From Paraplanobispora takensis (GTDB lineage: Bacteria > Actinomycetota > Actinomycetes > Streptosporangiales > Streptosporangiaceae): a stretch of 64,000 bases of DNA. Of the stretch, positions 8,822 to 16,692 are shown one piece after another. The DNA lies in NCBI RefSeq assembly GCF_016863195.1, contig NZ_BOOK01000040.1, positions 62,001 through 126,000 of the forward strand, given 5' to 3'. The number at the start of each line of letters is the position of its first letter. The stretch's first letter is position 1. Position numbers and translations under genes: made by a program. Under the pieces are notes generated by a model that made no database searches, was not told where the DNA came from, and worked only from the letters and a program-made list of their open reading frames with translations.

Positions 8822-9673
8822 TCATCGTGCGGGGGCCGAATCCGGGCGGGGGCCGGCACCGCGCCGCCGGCGCAGGAGGAGACCGGTGGCGGAGGCCAGG
8901 ACGAGCAGGAGCCCGCTCGCCACGAAGGTCCTCCCGTCCGGGCCGGCCTCGCCGCCGCCTCCGGTGGCGGCCCCGCCCCTCGGGGTCCTCATCACCCCGT
9001 TCCCCGGCGCGTCCTCCTGCGCCGTCTCCACCGCGGTCGCCGTCGCGGTCGCGGTGACGGTACGGGTCGGCTGCGGGTTCACGGGCGCCGGGACGGGGCC
9101 GGTCGGGTCCGGGTCGTCACCCGGCTCGCCGGACGCCGCGGCGACCCGCAGGGCGTGGGTCGTCAGGACGTCTTCGTTGAGCACCTCGCACTCGATCGCC
9201 CGCTCGGAGGGCGTGGTCCCGAAGTTGATCGCGGCCGGCCGTACCGTCCCGGTGCCCGCGGCGTTCGGGGTGGTCAGCACCGGGACCACCCCCGCCGGGA
9301 GCGGGATGATCTCGCCCGCCTCCGGCGTGCCGAGCTCGCCCACCCCGGTGCCGGAGGTCAGGCCGGGGAAGTCGCTGATGGAGGCATAGGCGTACAGCTT
9401 GGTGCCGGCGGCCAGTCCCCCGGCGGGCGCCGACAGCTCGGCGCCCTCGACGTACGTCCCGCGCCAGCCGATGCTCAGCTGCTCGCCCGCCCTGGCCCCG
9501 GTCGGCATCGTCAGCTGGACCCTGACCTCGACGTCCTGCTTGTCCCCCGTGGCCTTCGTGGTGCACTCGTACTCGACGATCTCGGTGACGACGACCGCGG
9601 CGCCTGCGGCGTGCGCCTGCTGATGCGGTAGAAGGGTCAAGGTGACGGCCGGGAGGATGAGACGGACGCGCAA
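8822..9673 (-). CDS. Secreted surface protein with C-terminal membrane anchor
   Basis: No family recognised. The product is 283 residues if translation begins at a TTG (9673), which has AGGAG spaced 5 bases away; a GTG 30 bases upstream lacks a ribosome site. The TTG start gives a clean signal peptide (RVRLILPAVTLTLLPHQQAHA, cut after AHA). About 150 residues of beta-rich mature domain follow (starting VVVTEIVEYEC, with a second Cys in AIECEVLNED, perhaps a disulphide). Then come a Pro/Thr spacer (PVNPQPTRTVTATATATAVE) and a terminal helix ASGLLLVLASATGLLL with RRRR behind it. The design is that of an actinomycete cell-surface protein held in the membrane. Confidence 0.75.
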   Translation of the reverse strand: MRVRLILPAVTLTLLPHQQAHAAGAAVVVTEIVEYECTTKATGDKQDVEVRVQLTMPTGARAGEQLSIGWRGTYVEGAELSAPAGGLAAGTKLYAYASISDFPGLTSGTGVGELGTPEAGEIIPLPAGVVPVLTTPNAAGTGTVRPAAINFGTTPSERAIECEVLNEDVLTTHALRVAAASGEPGDDPDPTGPVPAPVNPQPTRTVTATATATAVETAQEDAPGNGVMRTPRGGAATGGGGEAGPDGRTFVASGLLLVLASATGLLLRRRRGAGPRPDSAPAR

Positions 9674-9734
9674 GACGGCTCCTGATGCGACAGACGGTGG
9701 CACAGGGAAGACGGCGCGTGAGGGCGTCCGGTTG

Positions 9735-9751
9735 ACAGGGGTAGGCCCTGT
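9735..9751 (-). terminator. Short hairpin after the ABC exporter operon
   Basis: Arms ACAGGG and CCCTGT around a 5-base loop, five bases beyond the permease stop. Weak stem, modest support. Confidence 0.45.
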
Positions 9752-9755
9752 TTCG

Positions 9756-10487
9756 TCAGGCGTTCTCGCGGTTGAAGACGCGCGTTCCGACCGCCACGCA
9801 GACCACCGCGAGGATCGCGGTCACCGCGACGCCCGCCGCCACCGTCCAGGTCGCGTAGTGACCGGCGAACAGGTCGCGGATCGCCTCCACCACGTGGCGG
9901 AACGGGGTGAGACGGGAGATCACGTCCAGCCAGGCGGGGGCCATGGACATCGGCAGGAACGCCCCGGAGAGCAGGACCAGGGGGATGACCGCGGTGCTCA
10001 CGATCGGCGCGAAGGCGTCGGGGTCCATGACCAGGGCGATCGCGTTGGACAGCGCGGCCAGGCCGACCCCGAGCAGCGTCATGAGGGCCAGCCCGGCCAG
10101 CACGCCGGGCAGCGGCGCGCGCAGGCCGAAGGCGTAACCGGCCGCTATCAGGATGACCGACTGGATCAGCACGGTGAGGGAGCTGCCCAGGACCCGGCCG
10201 AGCAGCAGGGCCGTACGGCGGGCCGGGGTGACCCGCAACCGCTCCAGCACGCCCGAGCGCGCGTCGAAGACGATGCCGATCCCGGACAGGCCCGCGCTGA
10301 ACAGGCCGACCTGCGCCAGCAGGCCGGGGACCAGCGTCTCCCAGGTGCCGATCGTGGCGAACAGCGGGCCGAACAGCGCCAGGTAGAGCAGCGGCTGCAG
10401 GACCCCGAAGACGATCCCGGCCTTCTGCCGCAGGGCGATGCGGACGTTGTGCCGCGTGACGAGCCAGGTGTCGCGGACGGCGTTCAT
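9756..10487 (-). CDS. ABC-2 type exporter permease (daunorubicin-resistance DrrB-like)
   Basis: A 243-residue membrane protein of about six helices with the ABC-2 signature region SGAFLPMSMAPAWLDVISRLTPFRHVVEAIR near the C-terminus (written here in overlapping family form: SGAFLPMSMAP, then PFRHVVEAIRDLF). ATG 10487 overlaps the TGA of the ATPase gene by four bases, so the two are translationally coupled. With the upstream ATPase it forms an exporter for drugs or lipids. The divergent TetR regulator suggests control by the exported compound. Confidence 0.9.
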   Translation of the reverse strand: MNAVRDTWLVTRHNVRIALRQKAGIVFGVLQPLLYLALFGPLFATIGTWETLVPGLLAQVGLFSAGLSGIGIVFDARSGVLERLRVTPARRTALLLGRVLGSSLTVLIQSVILIAAGYAFGLRAPLPGVLAGLALMTLLGVGLAALSNAIALVMDPDAFAPIVSTAVIPLVLLSGAFLPMSMAPAWLDVISRLTPFRHVVEAIRDLFAGHYATWTVAAGVAVTAILAVVCVAVGTRVFNRENA

Positions 10488-11374
10488 CGGTTCCCCCGCT
10501 TCCCCGCCGCGGCGGCCCGCCCGCCCGGGGCGCCGGATCGCGTGAGGGTCCGTCCGGCCGCCGGGACCTCGTCGGCCCGCCCGTCCGGGACACCGGGTTC
10601 TCCATGGGGCCGCCCGGGCGGTGAGCCCGGTTCCGCCGCCTCGCCGTCCTCCCTCAGGGATCGGCCGGTGATGGCCAGGAAGGCGTCGTCGAGAGTGCCG
10701 GCGCCGCCCTTGAGCTCGGCGGGGGTGCCTTCGGCGACGACCGTGCCGTGGTCGATGACGACCAGCCGGTCGGCCAGCGTGTCGGCCTCGTCGAGATAGT
10801 GGGTGCTCAGGAAGACCGTGAGACCGTCCTCCTCGCGCAGGCGGCGGATGTGCTGCCACAGGTTCGCCCGGCTCTGCGGGTCGAGGCCGGTGGTCGGCTC
10901 GTCCAGGAAGAGCAGCGACGGCCGGTGGACCAGGCCGAACGCCAGGTCGAAGCGGCGGCGCTGGCCACCGGAGAGCGCCCCGCCGGGACGTCCGGCCAGG
11001 GCCGTCAGCCCCAGGCGCTCCAGCGTCCCGGCGACCCGTTCACGGGCCTCGGCGGCGCCCATGCCGTACAGCCTGGCGTGCAGCTCGATCTCCTCCCCCA
11101 CCGGGGCGGACGGGCCGACCCCGCCGCCCTGGGACACGTAGCCGATGCGCCGGCGCACGCCCTGCGGGTCGGTCACGAGGTCGTGCCCGGCGATCGTGGC
11201 GGTGCCCGCGGTGGGGCGCAGCAGGGTGGTCAGCATCCGCATGGTGGTCGTCTTGCCCGCGCCGTTGGGACCGAGGAAACCCACGATCTCCCCCGCCTCC
11301 ACGGTCAGGTCGATGCTCCTGACGGCCTCGACGCCGCCTTTGAAGGTCTTGGCCAGACCCGATGTCTTGATCAT
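10484..11374 (-). CDS. ABC exporter ATP-binding protein (DrrA-like)
   Basis: The product is 296 residues. Walker A GPNGAGKTTTMRML is near residue 37, the ABC signature is LSGGQRRRFDLA, Walker B is LLFLDEPTTGLD, and the H-loop is VFLSTHYLDEAD. The C-terminal extension is typical of DrrA-type ATPases that pair with a separate ABC-2 permease. The start is supported by GGAGG seven bases upstream of ATG 11374. It heads a two-gene operon. Confidence 0.93.
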   Translation of the reverse strand: MIKTSGLAKTFKGGVEAVRSIDLTVEAGEIVGFLGPNGAGKTTTMRMLTTLLRPTAGTATIAGHDLVTDPQGVRRRIGYVSQGGGVGPSAPVGEEIELHARLYGMGAAEARERVAGTLERLGLTALAGRPGGALSGGQRRRFDLAFGLVHRPSLLFLDEPTTGLDPQSRANLWQHIRRLREEDGLTVFLSTHYLDEADTLADRLVVIDHGTVVAEGTPAELKGGAGTLDDAFLAITGRSLREDGEAAEPGSPPGRPHGEPGVPDGRADEVPAAGRTLTRSGAPGGRAAAAGKRGNR

Positions 11375-11389
11375 TTAATCGCCTCCATA

Positions 11390-11423
11390 TTTACAGTAAC
11401 ACTAATTTTTAAGTCACTGCAAA
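11390..11423. promoter_or_regulatory. Candidate TetR operator (inverted repeat) in the divergent promoter
   Basis: TTTACAGTAAC (11390-11400) and GTCACTGCAAA (11413-11423) are inverted copies matching at 9 of 11 positions, with 12 bases between. The 74-base gap is strikingly A+T-rich for this genome and holds the promoters for both the ABC operon and the TetR gene. Confidence 0.65.
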
Positions 11424-11448
11424 ATTTGTCCGGCACTAGGATGGGGAC

Positions 11449-12102
11449 ATGAGCGAAGGCCTGCGGGAACGCAAGAAGAGAGAGACCCGCCTGCGCATCT
11501 CCGACATCGCGACGGGACTGTTCATGGCCCGGGGCTTCGACAACGTGACCGTGGCCGAGGTCGCCAGGGCGGCCGACGTCTCGGTCAACACCGTCTTCAA
11601 CTACTTCGCCACCAAGGAGGATCTGCTCCTGGACCGGACCCCCGAGGTGGAGGAACTGCTCGTGCGGGTCTTCCTGGAGCGCGGGCCGGGCGAGAGCGTG
11701 CTGCAGGCCGTGCGCCGCGACTTCCTGGAGGCACTGGGGGCCGGCCACTACCGCTACGGGTTCCACGAGGGCGGCGACGTCTTCATCCGGATCATCGAGG
11801 CCAGCCCGTCCCTGAGCGCCCGGGTCCGGGAGATGAACGAGACCCGGGAACACAGGCTCGCCGAGGCCGTCGCCGACGAACTCGACGCCGATCCCGACGA
11901 TCTCACCCCCGCCGTGGTCGCCGCGCAGATCGGCGCCACGCTCCGCACGGTCGTGGGCTACGCCGTACGGCGCATGCTGGCCGGGGAGACCGTCGAGGCC
12001 ATCGCGCCGGACCTGCGGCGGCAGGCCGAGCACGCCTTCGCACTGCTGGAGAAGGGGATCGGCGACTACGGCGCCCGGCGGGAGGGGCGGCAACGGTCAT
12101 AG
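11449..12102 (+). CDS. TetR-family transcriptional regulator of the adjacent ABC exporter
   Basis: The product is 217 residues. The N-terminal DNA-binding domain is evident: RLRISDIATGLFMARGFDNV, then TVAEVARAADVSVNTVFNYF with the recognition helix, then ATKEDLLLD. The remainder is the all-helical ligand and dimer domain with no recognisable ligand motif. TetR proteins usually repress the divergent transporter and release DNA on binding its substrate. The inverted repeat at 11390-11423 is the probable operator. Confidence 0.9.
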   Translation: MSEGLRERKKRETRLRISDIATGLFMARGFDNVTVAEVARAADVSVNTVFNYFATKEDLLLDRTPEVEELLVRVFLERGPGESVLQAVRRDFLEALGAGHYRYGFHEGGDVFIRIIEASPSLSARVREMNETREHRLAEAVADELDADPDDLTPAVVAAQIGATLRTVVGYAVRRMLAGETVEAIAPDLRRQAEHAFALLEKGIGDYGARREGRQRS

Positions 12103-12186
12103 GGCGCGGGGAACCGCGGGCGATGCGAGAGCGGTGACGGCCACAGGGCACGGGGAACCGCGGGCGATGCGAGAGCGGCGACGGCC
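12101..12186. repeat. Tandem pair of 44-bp direct repeats
   Basis: A unit starting AGGGCGCGGGGAACCGCGGG at 12101 recurs at 12145 with about three changes over 42 bases. The first copy begins at the TetR stop codon. This looks like a local duplication of the gene's 3' flank; no function is evident. Confidence 0.8.
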
Positions 12187-12276
12187 GGGAGTCTACCTAG
12201 CGCTTGCTACGATCAGTGTCGAGCGGCCGTCCGGTCGCGGGAGTCCCGCACACCAGAAGCACACCAGGAGTCCACC

Positions 12277-12765
12277 GTGGGTGCACCTCTCATCGCGCGG
12301 CTCAAGCCGTTCTTCCAGTGGCTGGCGGCGACCGACGCGTTCATGAAGGCCGGGCCGGTGATCGTCCCCCGGCTCGACCGGGCGGTCCACCGCCTCACCG
12401 GCGGGAAGAGCGTCATGAGCGATCAGATGCTCCCCACGCTCGTGCTCACCACGACCGGCGCCAAGAGCGGCCTGCCGCGCCCCACCCCGCTGGCCTGCCT
12501 GCCGGAGAAGGACGGGTCCTTCCTGGTCGTCGGCTCCAACTTCGGCCGCGAGCACCACCCGGCCTGGAGCGGCAACCTGCTCAAGGACCCCCGGGCCGAG
12601 GTCTCCTTCCGCGGCCGGCGGGTCCCGGTCACCGGCCGGCTCCTGGAGGGCGGCGAGCGGGCCGAGGTCTGGCCCCGCCTGGTGCGGATGTGGCCGGTCT
12701 ACGACCGCTACACCGAGAAGTCGGGCCGCGAGCTGCGCGTCTTCCGCCTGTCCCCCGAGTCCTGA
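12277..12765 (+). CDS. F420-dependent nitroreductase/quinone reductase family protein (DUF385, Ddn-like)
   Basis: The product is 162 residues from GTG 12277 (AGGAG upstream). Family features are LVLTTTGAKSGLPRPTPLAC in the first strand pair, VGSNFGREHHPAWSGNLLKD, and VSFRGRRVPVTG; this split-barrel family binds the deazaflavin F420. Mycobacterial Ddn reduces quinones and activates nitroimidazoles, and other members act on varied small molecules. The substrate here is unknown. A hydrophobic first 30 residues may attach it to the membrane, as in Ddn. Monocistronic. Confidence 0.85.
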   Translation: MGAPLIARLKPFFQWLAATDAFMKAGPVIVPRLDRAVHRLTGGKSVMSDQMLPTLVLTTTGAKSGLPRPTPLACLPEKDGSFLVVGSNFGREHHPAWSGNLLKDPRAEVSFRGRRVPVTGRLLEGGERAEVWPRLVRMWPVYDRYTEKSGRELRVFRLSPES

Positions 12766-12845
12766 CCGCGCCCGCCGGCGGGCAGGGCCCCGGACATCCG
12801 TTATGATCTTGCGCTGTCCACGACCCTCCGCCCCCGGGAGTTCCG

Positions 12846-13724
12846 GTGCGTGAGCGCGTTCGCGCCGTCCTGGAGACCTCACGCTTCCAGCAGATGATCA
12901 TCGCTGTCATCGTGATCAACGCGGCGACCCTCGGGCTGGAGACCTCCGCCGGCGTCGTCGAGCGGTACGGCACGGCGCTCACGATCGTCGACCACGTCGC
13001 GCTCTACGTTTTCGTGGCGGAGCTGGCGGCCAAGGTCTACGCCTACCGCGGCCGGTTCTTCCGGGATCCGTGGAACCTCTTCGACGCCTCGATCGTGCTG
13101 GTGTCCCTGCTGCCCACCGCGGGCGGCCTGTCGGTGCTGCGGGCGCTGCGGATCCTGCGGGCGCTGCGGCTGATCTCGGTGGTGCCGAGCCTGCGCAAGG
13201 TCGTCACCGCGCTCCTGACCGCGGTGCCCGGGATGACGTCGATCGTGCTGCTGCTCGGCCTGGTGCTCTACGTCGCGGCCGTGATGAGCACCAAGCTGTA
13301 CCACACCACGGCGCCGGCGTACTTCGGCGACCTGCCCACCTCGCTGTTCACCCTGTTCCAGATGATGACCGGGGACGGATGGTCCGACATCACCCGCGAG
13401 GTGATGGACCGGCACCCGTGGGCGTGGGTGTTCTTCGTGCTGTTCATGCTGGTGTGCACCTTCGTCGTGCTCAACCTGTTCATCGCCGTGGTGGTCAGCG
13501 CGATGGAGGAGGAGCACGCCGAGGAGTCGGTGCAGGCGACCGAGGAGCTCGGCACGGTGGTCCTGGCGGAGCTGGCCGCCCTGCGGGCCGAGGTGCGGGA
13601 ACTGCGGGACCGCGTCGCCGCCGCGCCCGACGGCGACCGGCCCGGCCCGGCCCGGCCCTCCGACGTCCGGCCGGGCCGCAAGCGGCGCTCCGGCGGCCGG
13701 ACGGCGTCACGTCAGCGGGGGTAG
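12846..13724 (+). CDS. Single-domain voltage-gated cation channel (ion transporter family)
   Basis: The product is 292 residues, one six-helix subunit that would assemble as a tetramer, like bacterial NaChBac. S4 is clear, with arginines every third residue (LRALRILRALRLISVVPSLR). The pore filter follows LFQMM and reads TGDGWSD (residues 175-181), where NaChBac-type sodium channels have TLESW. S6 is FVVLNLFIAVVVSAMEEE. The tail continues as a heptad-like coiled coil (LGTVVLAELAALRAEVREL), the usual tetramerisation element. The start is GTG 12846 with GGGAG upstream. The filter suggests different, perhaps calcium-favouring, selectivity. Confidence 0.88.
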   Translation: MRERVRAVLETSRFQQMIIAVIVINAATLGLETSAGVVERYGTALTIVDHVALYVFVAELAAKVYAYRGRFFRDPWNLFDASIVLVSLLPTAGGLSVLRALRILRALRLISVVPSLRKVVTALLTAVPGMTSIVLLLGLVLYVAAVMSTKLYHTTAPAYFGDLPTSLFTLFQMMTGDGWSDITREVMDRHPWAWVFFVLFMLVCTFVVLNLFIAVVVSAMEEEHAEESVQATEELGTVVLAELAALRAEVRELRDRVAAAPDGDRPGPARPSDVRPGRKRRSGGRTASRQRG

Positions 13725-13743
13725 GGCCCCGCGCGGCGTCGCG

Positions 13744-14358
13744 TCAGCGGGAGTAGAACTCCACGACCATCTGCTCGTCCACCGGGACCGCGATCTGCTC
13801 GCGCAGCGGCCGGCTGACCACCGTGAAGCGCAGGTCGGCGTGGCTGACGTCCAGGTAGGAGGCGATGCGCTCGTCGGCGTAGACGCCTTCGGCGGCGGCG
13901 ACGAACGGCTGCATCCGGCGCGACCTCTCGCGCACCGCGATCACCTGGCCGGGCTTGACCAGGTAGCTGGGGATGTCCACCTTGCGGCCGTCGACGGTGA
14001 TGTGCCCGTGGGAGATGTACTGGCGGGCGGCGTAGATCGACGGGGCCAGACCGGCGCGCAGGACCAGGGAGGCCAGGCGGCTCTCCAGCAGCACCACCAG
14101 CTCGGCGCCGGAGCGGCCGGGGCTGCGCAGCGCCATGTCCCAGTAACGGCGCATCTGCCGCTCGGAGACGTCGTAGTACCAGCGCAGCTTCTGCTTCTCC
14201 ATCAGCCGCAGGCCGTAGTCGCCGGTCTGGCGCCGGTTGGTCTTGCGGCCGTGCTCGCCCGGCGGGTAGGGGCGCTCCTCGAAGTAGCGCACGGCCTTGC
14301 GGGTGAGCGGGACTCCGGCGCGGCGGGAGAGCCGCACCTTGGGTCCGGTGTAGCGCAC
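13744..14358 (-). CDS. rpsD: 30S ribosomal protein S4, cysteine-free (zinc-independent) paralogue
   Basis: The product is 204 residues with the S4 RNA-binding domain (SRLASLVLRAGLAPSIYAAR, QYISHGHITVDGRKVDIPSY). The usual actinobacterial S4 starts with a four-cysteine zinc site; this protein has no cysteine at all, so it is the C-minus form that replaces the zinc form under metal limitation. A second, cysteine-containing rpsD is expected in the main ribosomal operon elsewhere. It starts at GTG 14358 with AGGGAG upstream and is read from a divergent promoter carrying two overlapping iron boxes. Confidence 0.92.
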   Translation of the reverse strand: MRYTGPKVRLSRRAGVPLTRKAVRYFEERPYPPGEHGRKTNRRQTGDYGLRLMEKQKLRWYYDVSERQMRRYWDMALRSPGRSGAELVVLLESRLASLVLRAGLAPSIYAARQYISHGHITVDGRKVDIPSYLVKPGQVIAVRERSRRMQPFVAAAEGVYADERIASYLDVSHADLRFTVVSRPLREQIAVPVDEQMVVEFYSR

Positions 14359-14374
14359 AGTCGCTCCCTTGTGG

Positions 14375-14408
14375 TTAGGTTTGCCTTACTGAGGTAAGGC
14401 TTACCTTA
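14375..14408. promoter_or_regulatory. Two overlapping DtxR/IdeR-type iron boxes in a divergent promoter
   Basis: TGAGGTAAGGCTTACCTTA (14390-14408) matches the 19-bp DtxR/IdeR iron-box consensus at about 15 positions. A second site, TTAGGTTTGCCTTACTGAG (14375-14393), matches at about 13. They sit between the S4 paralogue and the DUF2470 gene, where an iron-loaded repressor could block both. Confidence 0.8.
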
Positions 14409-14445
14409 GACGCAATGACCGCCCGATCTCAAGGAGAGCCGGCTC

Positions 14446-15189
14446 ATGCAGCGCCCCGTCACCGCCCCGCCCGTTCCCGAGCGGGTCCGCACCCTCGCCG
14501 CGACCGCCGCCCCCACCCACCTCTCCCTCGCGGGCACGACCCGGCCCGCCATGCCCGTCAGGGGCGGGGTGGACGGCTCGGGACGCCCGGTCCTGCTGGT
14601 CAAGCCCGGCGAGCCGCTGCACGGCGCGGCCGGCCTCGAGCCGGTGGTCACGGTGGACCTGACCGCGAGCCGCTCGCTGGGCGGCGTCGAGCTCTCCCGG
14701 GGCCTGCTCAAGGTGCAGGGCTGGCTGCAGGCCGTACCGGCCGGCGAGCTGCGCGGGACCGCGGTCGACATCGCCGAGCGCTGCCCGGACGAGGCGCTGT
14801 TCGAGGCGGTGGAGGACCCGGCGGGCCCGGACGGGCCGCGGCTGCTGCGCGTGGACGTCGGCCAGGTGATCTATCTCACCGGCCCGGAGTCGGGCGTCCT
14901 GGACGCCGAGGAGTATCTCGACGCGGCCCCCGATCCGCTGACGGCCGACGCCGAGCGCATCGTCCACCACGTCAACGAGGCCCACCGCGACCGCCTGGAG
15001 AGGGCCCTGTGCTCCCTGCTGCCCTCCGGGGTCACCGACCCCTGGCTCTGGGAGCTGGACCGCTTCGGCGTCACCGTGCGATCGGGCGGCCTCGACCGGC
15101 CCACCCTGATCCGCCTGCCCTGGCCCGCCCCCGTCGCCGACGCGGGTTCACTGGAGGCGGCCCTGCACTGCCTGCTGTGCCACCACTGA
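14446..15189 (+). CDS. DUF2470 domain protein, probably iron/heme related
   Basis: The product is 247 residues. The C-terminal part (about 160-240, DAERIVHHVNEAHRDRLERA) is a DUF2470 domain, found alone or fused to the split-barrel of HugZ-type heme-utilisation proteins. The N-terminal 150 residues resemble that pyridoxamine-oxidase-like barrel (PVLLVKPGEPLHGAAGLEP, VTVDLTASRSL). It ends in two close cysteines (LHCLLCHH). The divergent iron boxes 40-70 bases upstream support a role in iron or heme acquisition. The start is ATG 14446 with AAGGAG nine bases ahead. Confidence 0.8.
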   Translation: MQRPVTAPPVPERVRTLAATAAPTHLSLAGTTRPAMPVRGGVDGSGRPVLLVKPGEPLHGAAGLEPVVTVDLTASRSLGGVELSRGLLKVQGWLQAVPAGELRGTAVDIAERCPDEALFEAVEDPAGPDGPRLLRVDVGQVIYLTGPESGVLDAEEYLDAAPDPLTADAERIVHHVNEAHRDRLERALCSLLPSGVTDPWLWELDRFGVTVRSGGLDRPTLIRLPWPAPVADAGSLEAALHCLLCHH

Positions 15190-15315
15190 CGGCGCCGCCG
15201 CCGGCGGCGTGAATTCCCCTCTCCTGACCGGCCGTTTACCCGCTTCCCGGGCATGGGGACCCGCCCAGCGGATACAAGTGGCCTAGAACTTCGGCGAGCT
15301 GATGAGTGGGTGGCA

Positions 15316-16578
15316 ATGGCGGAGGGTCCGGTACCGCCCGACGAGAACGACCGGCTACGGGAACTGCACAAGCTGGAGGCGCTCGACGCCCCGCTGGACA
15401 GGGACTTCCAGAACGTCGCCGAACTCGCCGCCTCCATCTGCCGCACGCCGGTCGCGCTGGTCAACCTGGTGGGCGGTGAGCTGCAGCACCTGCGGGGCCG
15501 CGTGGGCGTCGCCGGCGACGTCGTCGTGGGCCGGAGGACGGGCCTGTGCCCCCACGTCGTCTCCGGCCGCGAACTGCTGGAGGTCCGCGACGCGCTCGCC
15601 GACCCGCGCTTCCGGGACGATCCCCTGGTCGCCGGGGAGCCGTACCTGCGCTTCTACGCGGGCGCGCCGGTGATCGGCGGGCACGGGCACGTCCTGGGCA
15701 CGGTGTGCGTGATGGACCACCGGCCCCGGCTCCTGGCCGAGGAGCAGAAGCGCGCCCTGCGCCTGCTGGCCTGCCACGCCGCCGCGATGCTGGAACTGCG
15801 CCACCATGCCCGGCAGGGCGAGAAGGTCGCCCGGCATCTGGAGGAGGTGGCCGACCTCAAGCACCAGTTCCTGCGCAACATCAACCATGAGCTGCGCACC
15901 CCGCTGACCTCGATCCGCAGCTATCTGCAGCTGCTCCAGGACGGCGGGCTGGAGGAGGACACCGAGCGGGACTTCCTCCAGGTGATCGAGCGCAACAGCG
16001 ACCGCCTGCTGGAGCGGCTGGACGAGCTGCTGCTGATGGCCAGCCTCAGCGCGCACACCGCCGCCTTCTCCCCGCAGCGGGTCGACCTGGCCGGCCTCAC
16101 CCGCCGCGCGGTCGAGGAGGCCGTCGCCAAGAGCGCCGGGCGCGACCACGACATGCGCCTGCGCATCGCGACGGAGGCGCCGGTGTGGGCCGATCCGGAC
16201 CGGCTGCGGTACGCGCTGGTCCACCTGCTGGACAACGCGATCAAGTTCACGCCCGCCGCGGGCGTCATCAACGTCACCGTCACCGCCGTCCCCCCGGCCG
16301 TGGAGATCCACGACGCCGGGATCGGGATCGGGGAGGAGGACGTGGAGCACGTCTTCGAGGACTTCTACCGCTCCCGGGAGGCCGAGGAGCAGGCGATCGG
16401 CGGGACCGGCGTGGGCCTGTCCATCGTCAGCAGGATCGTCGAGCTGCACGGAGGATCCGTCGAGCTGCGCAGCACGCTGCACGAGGGGACCTGCGTCCGG
16501 GTCACCCTCCCCGAGGCGCCGGCCGCCGGCCCGCCGGAGGATCACCGGGACCCGCAGGACCGCGACGGACCCCGGTGA
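15316..16578 (+). CDS. GAF-domain sensor histidine kinase
   Basis: The product is 420 residues from ATG 15316; upstream in-frame starts give only an arginine-rich leader. An N-terminal GAF domain (about 15-165: ICRTPVALVNLVGG, GLCPHVVSGRELLEV, VLGTVCVMDHRPR) is followed by HisKA with FLRNINHELRTPLTSIRSY carrying the phospho-accepting His. The ATPase boxes are N (HLLDNAIKFTP), G1 (DAGIGIGEED), F (FEDFYRSRE) and G2 (GGTGVGLSIV). No membrane helix is present, so it is cytosolic. No response regulator gene is adjacent, making it an orphan whose partner must be elsewhere. The GAF signal is unknown. Confidence 0.92.
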   Translation: MAEGPVPPDENDRLRELHKLEALDAPLDRDFQNVAELAASICRTPVALVNLVGGELQHLRGRVGVAGDVVVGRRTGLCPHVVSGRELLEVRDALADPRFRDDPLVAGEPYLRFYAGAPVIGGHGHVLGTVCVMDHRPRLLAEEQKRALRLLACHAAAMLELRHHARQGEKVARHLEEVADLKHQFLRNINHELRTPLTSIRSYLQLLQDGGLEEDTERDFLQVIERNSDRLLERLDELLLMASLSAHTAAFSPQRVDLAGLTRRAVEEAVAKSAGRDHDMRLRIATEAPVWADPDRLRYALVHLLDNAIKFTPAAGVINVTVTAVPPAVEIHDAGIGIGEEDVEHVFEDFYRSREAEEQAIGGTGVGLSIVSRIVELHGGSVELRSTLHEGTCVRVTLPEAPAAGPPEDHRDPQDRDGPR

Positions 16579-16599
16579 TCCTCCGGCCCGCTACGCGCG

Positions 16600-16640
16600 G
16601 AGCCCGGACGGCCGCCGGGGTACGGCGGGCGTCCGGGCTC
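16600..16640. terminator. 17-bp hairpin between convergent genes
   Basis: Arms beginning GAGCCCGGACG (16600-16616 and 16624-16640) pair with one mismatch around a 7-base loop. It lies between the histidine kinase stop and the convergent hemerythrin stop at 16693. Confidence 0.8.
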
Positions 16641-16692
16641 CGGGGGTACGGCGCGCCCTCCCGCACGGCGGCGCGCCCGTCCGGCTCCCGGC

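Noticed and set aside
12134-12346. A 70-codon rightward frame across the 44-bp repeat and start of the nitroreductase gene
   Set aside because: It is built from the repeat and ends inside a confident gene in another frame; no ribosome site.
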